5,614 nt of DNA from Pseudomonadota bacterium (lineage in GTDB: Bacteria; Pseudomonadota; Gammaproteobacteria; Xanthomonadales; Rhodanobacteraceae), in assembly GCA_023412995.1 (NCBI GenBank), contig JAEZQS010000324.1:1-5614 (forward strand). The letters are read 5' to 3'. The notes under the pieces were generated by a model that made no database searches, was not told the origin of the DNA, and was given only the letters and a program-made list of their open reading frames with translations. The translations under genes and the position numbers were made by a program. The number at the start of each line of letters is the position of its first letter. The stretch's first letter is position 1. This document shows, piece after piece, positions 1 through 5,034 of this stretch.

Positions 1-195
1 GTCCAGCGTGGCGCGCTTGCGGGCGTACTCGTCCGCCTCGAGCACGCCGGCCGCGAGTGCCTCGTCCAGCGCACGCAGCCGCCGCGCGGCATCGCCCGTA
101 CCGACGGCGGAGGGCCTCCGGCGCAGCAGCGGCACCAGCACGAAGGCGAGCGCCGCGGCGAGCATCAGCGCCGCGCACACCACGAAGATCGCCAT
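1..195 (-). CDS. ccmI: CcmI, cytochrome c biogenesis protein (N-terminal 65 residues, cut by window edge)
   Basis: This is the last visible gene of the ccm operon. It starts at ATG 195-193, whose A is shared with the ccmH stop (TGATG), and stays open to base 1. The 65 visible residues begin with one membrane segment (about residues 2-24, MAIFVVCAALMLAAALAFVL then VPLL). A short basic stretch follows, then a cytoplasmic helix with the pattern ALDEALAAGVLEADEYA at about 42-58, typical of the start of CcmI, where an L-E/D-x-x-L-x-x-G-x-L-x-x-x-E-Y pattern follows the first helix. A GAGG 10 bases before the ATG, inside the end of ccmH, is a plausible ribosome site. In the family, CcmI presents apocytochrome c to the CcmF/CcmH ligation complex through a periplasmic TPR domain, which lies outside this window. 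The identity rests on the N-terminus plus operon position. The separate ccmH and ccmI arrangement is that of Pseudomonas/Xanthomonas rather than the fused E. coli CcmH. Confidence 0.82.
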   Translation of the reverse strand, partial: MAIFVVCAALMLAAALAFVLVPLLRRRPSAVGTGDAARRLRALDEALAAGVLEADEYARKRATLD

Positions 196-677
196 CACCA
201 GTCGTCCTCGCTGTCGGTGGCGGTGGATGCACCCGCGCGCACGCTTGCCGCGGCGGCGCGCCGGCGCACGGTCACGAGCACGGCCAGCCCGCCGATCGCC
301 AGCACCACGAGCGGCCCGAACCAGAGCAGCCAGGTGCCGCCACGCAGCGGCGGGTCGTACAGCACGAAGTCGCTGTAACGCGCGGTCAGCCAGTTCTTGA
401 TCTCGGCGTCGCTCTTGCCGGCACGCATCTGCTCGAACACGTCGCGGCGCAGGTCCGCTGCCAGTGGCGCGCTGGAATCGTTGAGGCTTTCGTTCTGGCA
501 AACGAGGCAGCGCAGCTGGCGCGTGAGCTCCTGGAAGCGCACTTCCTCGGCGCGGTCCCTGAACGGCAGCGGATCGACCGCGGCCGCGACCGTCGTGATG
601 CCGGCGAGGGCCAGGATGCAGAGCAGCAGCACGCGCAGCCACGCCGGCGCGCCGGTGAGGGAGCGGGTGTCGGTCAT
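195..677 (-). CDS. ccmH: CcmH, thiol-disulfide oxidoreductase of cytochrome c maturation
   Basis: The protein has 160 residues. A signal anchor lies at about 13-33 (WLRVLLLCILALAGITTVAA), then a periplasmic three-helix domain with the diagnostic LRCLVCQN motif (Cys57 and Cys60), followed by NESLNDSSAPLAADLR, and a second membrane helix at about 116-137. A short basic and then acidic cytosolic tail ends in DSEDDW. This two-helix short form is the Pseudomonas-type CcmH, without the TPR domain fused to it in E. coli. The LRCxxCQ cysteines are known to react with the apocytochrome CXXCH disulfide, keeping it reduced for heme attachment, with CcmG as the reducing partner. The start ATG 677-675 overlaps the ccmG stop as ATGA. 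I see no Shine-Dalgarno sequence just upstream, so translation is probably coupled to ccmG. Its own stop overlaps the start of ccmI by one base. The gene is intact and looks functional. Confidence 0.95.
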   Translation of the reverse strand: MTDTRSLTGAPAWLRVLLLCILALAGITTVAAAVDPLPFRDRAEEVRFQELTRQLRCLVCQNESLNDSSAPLAADLRRDVFEQMRAGKSDAEIKNWLTARYSDFVLYDPPLRGGTWLLWFGPLVVLAIGGLAVLVTVRRRAAAASVRAGASTATDSEDDW

Positions 678-1219
678 GGTGCGCCGGGCGTCATTGCCGC
701 GATGCGGGGCAGGATCTCGCGCGTGATCACTTCGGGCGTCAGCGGGCTGATGTACTTGTAGCGGATGATGCCGGCGCCATCGACGAGGAAGGTCTCGGGC
801 GCGCCGGTCACGCCGAAATCGATCGCGACGTCGCCGGGGTAGTCCGCTACCACCACATCGTAGGGATCGCCGTACTGCGCCAGCCAGCGCTTCGCATCGT
901 CCGGCTCGTCCTTGTAGTTGAAGCCGACCAGCGGCACGCCGAGGCGCGCGCGCTCGCGCATCAGCACCGGGTGCTCGTCGCGGCAGGCGAAGCACCAGCT
1001 GGCGAACACGTTGAGCAGGTACGGCTTGCCCGCGAGATCGGCGCTGCCGAAGGTCTTCGCCGGCGACTGCAGCAGCGGCAGCGCGAACGCCGGTGCCGGC
1101 TTGTCGATCAGCGGCGAAGGGACGGCGCGCGGATCGTGGTGCTGGTTCCACCAGATGCCGAAGCCGAGCAGCGCCAGCACCAGCACGAAGCCGGCTAGTG
1201 GCAGCAGGCGCGCATTCAT
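674..1219 (-). CDS. ccmG: CcmG/DsbE, periplasmic thioredoxin-like protein
   Basis: The protein has 181 residues. An uncleaved membrane anchor lies at about 5-24, then a periplasmic thioredoxin fold begins with the family entry pattern IDKPAPAFALPLL (38-50). The active site is FASWCFACRDEHP, with the redox pair Cys76 and Cys79 (WCFAC), and the cis-proline loop GVTGAPET is at 136-143 (Pro141). The acidic GFNYKDEPDDA stretch at 99-109 is typical of CcmG. In the family it receives electrons from the membrane protein CcdA/DsbD and reduces CcmH and apocytochrome c. The start at ATG 1219-1217 overlaps the ccmF stop (ATGA). A GGAAG about eight bases upstream, within ccmF, is the possible ribosome site. 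The frame is open far upstream of this ATG, but those codons are a shadow of ccmF, and the chosen start gives the normal family length and anchor. The synonym is dsbE. Confidence 0.95.
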   Translation of the reverse strand: MNARLLPLAGFVLVLALLGFGIWWNQHHDPRAVPSPLIDKPAPAFALPLLQSPAKTFGSADLAGKPYLLNVFASWCFACRDEHPVLMRERARLGVPLVGFNYKDEPDDAKRWLAQYGDPYDVVVADYPGDVAIDFGVTGAPETFLVDGAGIIRYKYISPLTPEVITREILPRIAAMTPGAP

Positions 1220-3198
1220 GCGCGGGCTTCCGCCGTGGCCGCCGATGCGGGCGGGAGCGGTGCGCGGGCGTCGGCGCGTTGCGGCAGCGTGCGGAAGCGC
1301 CGGTCGGCGGCAGCGACGAATCCGCCCAGCATCATCAGCAGCGCACCGGACCAGATCCAGCGCACGAAGGGCTTCACGTACACGCGTACCGCCCACGCGC
1401 CGTCGGTGCCGACCGGTTCGCCGAGGGCGACGTAGAGGTCGCGGAACACGCCGGCATCGATGGCCGATTCGGTCTGCGGCTGGCGCGTGCGCGTGTAGAT
1501 GCGCTTCTGCGGGTGCAGCACGGCGATCTCGCGGCCGTCCTTCGACACGTGCAGCGTGCCTTCGTCGGCGCTGAAGTTCGGGCCTTCCGTGTGGCGCACG
1601 CCGTCGAAGCGGAAGGCGAGGCCGGCAATGGCCGTCGTCTCGCCCGGACCGAAGCGCAGGTCGCGTTCGATGCTGGTCGATTCCACCACCAGGACGCCGG
1701 CAAGGAACACGGCGACGCCGAAATGGGCGCAGATCATGCCGAGCATTTCCGGCGTCCAGCGCCGCCCGGGCGGCACGCTGCGCCAGCGCCTGAGCGCATA
1801 CGTCGCAATGCCGAGCCCGACCCACAGCGACGCGGCGACGCCGGCGATTCCCTTGAGCGGCAGGTCCTGCACCAGCAGCCAGGCGAGTCCGGCCGCCAGC
1901 ACCGCCAGCGCGAACGCGGGAAGGAGGACGCGCAATACCGCGCGCAGGTCGCCCAGGCGCCATTTCAGCAGCGGACCGAACGGCATCAGCAGCACCACCG
2001 GCAACATCAGCAGCACGAACATGAAGCCGAAGTAGGGTGGCCCGACCGAGATGCGGCCAAGGTTGAACGCCTCGCCGAACAGCGGATAGAGCGTGCCGAT
2101 CAGCACCATTGCCGCGGCGCAGGTAAAGAGGAGATTGTTGACCAGCAGCAGCGTTTCGCGCGACACCGCCGCGAACGGTTCCCCGCCGGCGACCTTCGGC
2201 GCACGCAGCGCGTACACCAGCAGCGAGCCACCCACCACGGCCGTCAGGAACGCGAGGATGAAGATGCCGCGCTCGGGATCACTGGCGAAGGCATGCACGC
2301 TGGTCAGCACGCCCGAGCGCACCAGGAACGTCCCGAGCAGCGAGAGCGAGAAGGCGAAGATGGCGAGCAGCAGCGTCCAGGCACGGAAGGAGCCGCGTTT
2401 CTCCGTCACCGCCTGCGAATGGATCAGCGCGGTGCCGACCAGCCACGGCATGAAGGAGGAGTTCTCGACCGGGTCCCAGAACCACCAGCCGCCCCAGCCG
2501 AGCTCGTAGTAAGCCCACCAGGAACCCAGCGCGATGCCGACGGTGAGGAAGCCCCACGCCACGTTCGTCCACGGCCGCGACCAGCGCACCCAGCGCGTGT
2601 CGAGTTCGCCGCCGAGCAGGGCGGCAATCGCGAACGCGAACGCCACCGAGAAGCCGACGAAGCCCATGTAGAGCATCGGCGGATGCATGATCATGCCGGG
2701 GTCCTGCAGGACCGGGTTGAGGTCGTTCCCTTCGGCCGGCATCGGCAGCAGCCGCGCGAACGGATTCGAGGTCATCACCGTGAACAGCAGGAAGCCGAAG
2801 CTGATGAAGCCGAGCACGCCCAGCACGCGCGCGATGAAGTCGTCCGGCAGGCGATGGCTGAACGCGGCGACCGCGACGGTCCACAGCGCCAGGATCAACA
2901 CCCACAGCAGCATCGAGCCCTCGTGCGCACCCCACACCGCCGTCAGGCGGTAGTACCAGGGCAGCAGTGTGTTGGAGTTCTGGGCGACATAGGCGACCGA
3001 GAAATCCTGGGCCGAAAAGGCATATGCCAGCAGCACGAACGCGGTCGCCACGAACACCGCCTGGCCCGCCGCCGCCGGCCGCGCCACCGCGATCAGCGCG
3101 GGGTTCCGCCAGTGCGCCCCCAGCAGCGGCAGTACGCATTGCACCGCCGCCAGCAGCAGCGCCAGGATCAGCGAAAACAGGCCAAGTTCGGGAAGCAT
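1216..3198 (-). CDS. ccmF: CcmF, heme lyase membrane subunit of cytochrome c maturation
   Basis: This is a 660-residue polytopic inner-membrane protein, close to the usual family length. It opens MLPELGLFSLILALLLA, like the MxPELG start of known CcmF proteins. The tryptophan-rich WWD heme-handling motif is at about 235-252 (WGGWWFWDPVENSSFMPW). Four histidines fall within one residue of the E. coli CcmF heme ligands (173, 261, 303, 491): His172 in MHPP, His260 in ALIHS, His302 in TSVHAF and His492 in CAHFG. A periplasmic segment lies at about 508-611 before the last membrane helix. CcmF takes heme from holo-CcmE and ligates it to the CXXCH cysteines of apocytochrome c, together with CcmH and CcmI. 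An in-frame TTG nine codons upstream (3225-3223) is the only other start after an in-frame TAA; I prefer ATG 3198-3196 because it matches the family N-terminus, although no clear Shine-Dalgarno precedes it. The stop overlaps the ccmG start by four bases. ccmE is not upstream here. Confidence 0.96.
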   Translation of the reverse strand: MLPELGLFSLILALLLAAVQCVLPLLGAHWRNPALIAVARPAAAGQAVFVATAFVLLAYAFSAQDFSVAYVAQNSNTLLPWYYRLTAVWGAHEGSMLLWVLILALWTVAVAAFSHRLPDDFIARVLGVLGFISFGFLLFTVMTSNPFARLLPMPAEGNDLNPVLQDPGMIMHPPMLYMGFVGFSVAFAFAIAALLGGELDTRWVRWSRPWTNVAWGFLTVGIALGSWWAYYELGWGGWWFWDPVENSSFMPWLVGTALIHSQAVTEKRGSFRAWTLLLAIFAFSLSLLGTFLVRSGVLTSVHAFASDPERGIFILAFLTAVVGGSLLVYALRAPKVAGGEPFAAVSRETLLLVNNLLFTCAAAMVLIGTLYPLFGEAFNLGRISVGPPYFGFMFVLLMLPVVLLMPFGPLLKWRLGDLRAVLRVLLPAFALAVLAAGLAWLLVQDLPLKGIAGVAASLWVGLGIATYALRRWRSVPPGRRWTPEMLGMICAHFGVAVFLAGVLVVESTSIERDLRFGPGETTAIAGLAFRFDGVRHTEGPNFSADEGTLHVSKDGREIAVLHPQKRIYTRTRQPQTESAIDAGVFRDLYVALGEPVGTDGAWAVRVYVKPFVRWIWSGALLMMLGGFVAAADRRFRTLPQRADARAPLPPASAATAEARA

Positions 3199-3305
3199 GG
3201 GGGGAAACGCGGGGTGGGGCGACAATCGCCTAGCTTACGCGAGAATCGGAGTCCGTTGGCGCCGTCGAGTCTGCCGTACGACGCTCGCGTCCGCCGTTGT
3301 ACGCG

Positions 3306-3331
3306 AAAAATGCGCCCCCATCGGGCGTTTT
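3306..3331 (-). terminator. Candidate hairpin terminator between the decayed genes and ccmF
   Basis: The sequence holds a five-base-pair stem CGCCC (3313-3317) and GGGCG (3323-3327) with a five-base loop. It is flanked by AAAAA (3306-3310) on one side and TTTT (3328-3331) on the other. Read on the minus strand, the hairpin is followed by CA and then TTTTT, so it could end transcripts coming from the serine hydrolase side before ccmF; read on the plus strand it is followed at once by TTTT. The stem is short, and in DNA this rich in G and C it may be chance. It lies about 110 bases upstream of ccmF, so a role in the ccmF leader is also possible. Confidence 0.35.
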
Positions 3332-3358
3332 GCCGCAATCGGCTGGCCGCGTGCGCAG

Positions 3359-3376
3359 GGCGGGCTTCAGCCCGCC
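3359..3376. repeat. Perfect palindromic intergenic repeat (GGCGGGCT-TC-AGCCCGCC)
   Basis: Two eight-base arms, GGCGGGCT at 3359-3366 and AGCCCGCC at 3369-3376, match perfectly around a two-base centre. The minus strand with its flank reads GGCGGGCTGAAGCCCGCCCTGC. I recognise this from memory as a common intergenic palindrome in xanthomonad-like genomes. It lies in non-coding DNA between ccmF and the decayed genes and has no T-run, so I do not call it a terminator. Confidence 0.6.
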
Positions 3377-3437
3377 GCCGTGGTGCCGGTGTGAACCCCG
3401 CCCTTCGCGAACCGCGCAGAAGAAGGACCGCAGGCAT

Positions 3438-3473
3438 CGTAGGATGTGGTGAGCGAAGCGAACTGCATCACCG
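3438..3473 (+). repeat. REP-like intergenic repeat, copy A
   Basis: The core GTAGGATGTGGTGAGCGAAG, followed by CGAACTGCATCACC, is a form of a widespread proteobacterial intergenic repeat whose usual shape is GGATG-x-GGTGAGCGAAGCGAA-xx-GCATC. I recognise this from memory and did not search for it. The outer arms GATG and CATC pair, and the GAGCGAAGCGAA centre is the hallmark. The copy is slightly degenerate. It faces copy B at 3515-3545 in inverted orientation. Confidence 0.6.
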
Positions 3474-3514
3474 GCATTGTCCTGTTGAGGGTTCCTCGTA
3501 CGTGAATGCCGCGA

Positions 3515-3545
3515 CGATGCGATGCGCTTTCGGCTTACCCCATCG
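3515..3545 (-). repeat. REP-like intergenic repeat, diverged copy B, inverted to copy A
   Basis: The outer arms CGATG (3515-3519) and CATCG (3541-3545) pair around GCGCTTTCGGCTTACC. Aligned against the reverse complement of copy A, the right end agrees at about 13 of 17 positions (CTCACCACATCCTACGA against CTTACCCCATCGTGCGA), and the left end shares GATGC and CGC. I therefore read it as an older, inverted member of the same repeat family. The spacer between the two copies is about 40 bases. Confidence 0.42.
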
Positions 3546-3567
3546 TGCGAACGCTGCCGGCGCCCGG

Positions 3568-3600
3568 GTAGCTTCCGGGTCGCGGCTGCGCCGCTCCTAT
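3568..3600 (-). repeat. Second REP-like repeat type (ATAGGAGCGGCGCAGCCGCGACCCGGAAGCTAC on minus)
   Basis: The minus strand reads TAGGAGCGGCGCAGCCGCGA then CCCGGAAGC. The hairpin is GCGGC (3582-3586), TGC, GCCGC (3590-3594). The form GTAGGAGCGGCGC(A)AGCCGCGACC is one I recognise from memory as a very common intergenic repeat in Xanthomonadales. Its edge sits exactly where the cytochrome c-like coding remnant stops making sense (base 3602), so the repeat may have replaced or truncated the end of that gene. Confidence 0.55.
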
Positions 3601-3601
3601 G

Positions 3602-3751
3602 GGGTGGGTCGGCCGACAGCCACGCGGCAAGCGAAGGGATCTGCGCATCGTCGAAGTGGCGGGCGACATCCTGCAAGCGGTCGACGCTGGCGCGCGTGTA
3701 CCGTCCATTGCGGTACTCCGGTCGCACTGCGCGCGTCCACAGGCGATGCGA
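3602..3751 (-). pseudogene. Probable C-terminal remnant of a class I cytochrome c
   Basis: Fifty codons directly after the serine hydrolase stop, in the frame of its last segment, read ...VRPEYRNGRYTRASVDRLQDVA and then RHFDDAQIPSLAAWLSADPP. The end resembles the last part of c4/c553-type cytochromes: a Y/F-R-x-G-x-R segment, a spacer where the axial Met region would lie, then a terminal helix of the form A-x-x-L/F-x-D-x-Q-I-x-x-L-A-A-W-L-S. The CXXCH heme site would be upstream and is absent. A GTG at 3727-3725 could be a start, but a 165-codon ORF from it runs on through three repeats to 3230, which does not look like protein. I read this as a truncated leftover rather than a gene. Its place beside a cytochrome c maturation operon is suggestive only. 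The family assignment is by eye and uncertain. Confidence 0.42.
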
Positions 3752-4898
3752 CTACTGTACGTCACCGCTCAGGAAAGCCTCGCGGATGGCGCGGCCGCAG
3801 AGCACCGACGGCCATCCGATGGCGGCGTCGGGCGTCTCGATGGAATTCGGATCCGATCCGAAACCTGGATCGTCGCGTGCGACGATGCCGTATATCGGCG
3901 TGGTCCAACCGCCATAGTCGTCCCCGGGTCGGGCCTTGCGGATCCAGGGATAGAAGCCACGCGCACCGCCGCTGCTGAACGCACCGTCGCCGACGCCCGG
4001 ATCGTCCTCCACCCAGTGGCCGACCGAATAATGCCAGCTCTCACCGGAATCGTGGAGTGCAGGGGCTCGAATACCGCTGTCGGGCAGATCTTGACATTGT
4101 TGACGTCGAGATTGGTATTCGTACACACAGCGCCCCGGCCAAGCAGCAGCGACATCTGCAGCGAACCCGACAGAATTTTTCTTAAGAAATGGTCGATGTA
4201 CGCGCCGGGTGTCGTGACGACTCCTTCCGCCAAAACCGCGCGAGAGAACGTCATCCATGAGGATCCGGAGTCGATGTACTGCTCGAGTTCGGGCCCAAGG
4301 GTAGTGGCCGTGTAGGACCCGAGTGCAGGTCGATGCAACGTTGTGAGGGGGCTGTCCACCATGATCAGCGAACTGGCTCGCATTTCGTAATGAGCGCTGT
4401 CGTAGTAGAACTGGCCGGCGTTCTCGAGCGTGAAGTCGGCGTTGCAGGTCCCGTTCAATGAACAAAGGGCCACGCAATCGTCGACCGTAAAGTTGACGCC
4501 TTGGCTGCTGCCGCACTGGGTGTCGGGTCTGCTCTGCAGTTGTAGCCGCTCGACAGGGTGAGGAATTGGAAATCTCTCGCCGTGAGAGCGGACGCGCCGT
4601 ATCTCTCGGCAAAATAGGCAGCGTACAGCCACTTCGACGCGGAAGCGATGTGCATCGAGTCGTCGCGAACGGGTTGATTATCCGACCCTGGCACAGTGCC
4701 TTCGTCCGGGTCGGTTATAGGCCCGTTGGCATCGCCGATTTCCCAGTAGAATCCGGGATCGCGCAGCTCACTACACACGTTCGAGTTGCTGTTGGCCGTA
4801 TTCGATGCCGCCGTGATGCGATCCTGCAGGGTCAACGCCAAAAGTGACTGATGGCAAAGAAGACACATGACGAACGCGAGACGATGTGCGGCTTTCAT
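3752..4898 (-). pseudogene. Secreted serine hydrolase (beta-lactamase/DD-peptidase fold), broken by two frameshifts
   Basis: Three successive minus-strand frames join into one protein of about 382 residues. It starts at ATG 4898 behind a good ribosome site (GAGG six bases upstream) with a signal peptide MKAAHRLAFVMCLLCHQSLLA. The nucleophile motif SASK is at residues 86-89 (serine codon 4643-4641) in MHIASASKWLYAAYFAERYG. Near 4515-4545 the frame changes from ...SGYNCRADPT to QCGSSQGVNFTVDDCVA. FYYDSAHYEM may hold the second motif (Tyr-x-Ser), followed by LAEGVVTTPGAYIDHFLRKI. Near 4041-4047 it changes again from ...FEPLHSTIP to GESWHYSVGHWVEDDPGVGD; GAFSSGGARGFYPWI and YGIVARD follow, with a natural-looking end at TAG 3754-3752. 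Both changes fit loss of one base, each in a short C/G run (one added G turns ATTCCGGTGAG into I-P-G-E). The fold assignment follows the SxxK context and the late GxWVED...FYPWI block. The natural substrate is unknown. GC is lower than in ccm. It could instead be intact with sequencing errors. Confidence 0.72.
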
Positions 4899-5034
4899 AT
4901 TCCCCCTCGCGTCGATTATTGTGTTCCTTCCGCTAACCCAATCTGACGACTCCGGTTTAGCGGGATTGAACTGTACACCCGCTCATGGGAATGCCAAGAT
5001 GGTTGAGTGGGCTCTTACCTTCGGAGTTCAACGA
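4899..5034. promoter_or_regulatory. Divergent intergenic region with imperfect inverted repeat (4930-4963)
   Basis: This 136-base gap separates the serine hydrolase (minus) from the beta-helix gene (plus), so promoters for both should lie here. An imperfect inverted repeat has arms CCGCTAACC (4930-4938) and GGTTTAGCGG (4954-4963), nine pairs with one bulged T and a 15-base centre; it could be an operator or hairpin. On the minus strand AATAAT (4920-4915) is a possible -10 box, but its best -35 partner (TTGGGT) is only 15 bases away. On the plus strand TTGAAC (4966-4971) resembles a -35 box, but its -10 partner is poor. No promoter is convincing. The GAGGGGGA ribosome site of the hydrolase is at 4908-4901 (minus). 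Confidence 0.35.

Noticed and set aside
674..1963. Long minus-strand frame upstream of the ccmG start, up to 429 codons
   Set aside because: The part beyond 1219 overlaps ccmF in another frame and is Arg-rich nonsense; the ATG at 1219 gives normal CcmG length and anchor.
3232..3260. Possible ccmF promoter with TAAGCT as -10 box on the minus strand
   Set aside because: The -35 position 17 bases away reads GCCAAC, which does not support a sigma-70 promoter.
3359..3376. The perfect palindrome as a transcription terminator
   Set aside because: No run of T follows on either strand, and the sequence matches a common dispersed repeat instead.
3230..3727. A 165-codon minus-strand frame from a GTG start as a complete gene
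   Set aside because: Only its first part resembles protein. The rest translates three non-coding repeats and runs through the candidate terminator.
1093..3978. A 961-codon open frame on the plus strand
   Set aside because: It lies antisense to ccmF and runs on through the intergenic repeats. Its product is a low-complexity Arg/Gln/His/Glu-rich string typical of the antisense of GC-rich coding DNA, with no recognisable domain.
3599..4315. A 238-codon plus-strand frame
   Set aside because: It is antisense to the serine hydrolase and the cytochrome-like remnant, with no start signal or domain.
3199..5034. CRISPR array, tRNA or insertion sequence in the accessory part
   Set aside because: The repeats are not regularly spaced direct repeats; no tRNA T-loop/anticodon pattern and no transposase-like reading frame was seen.
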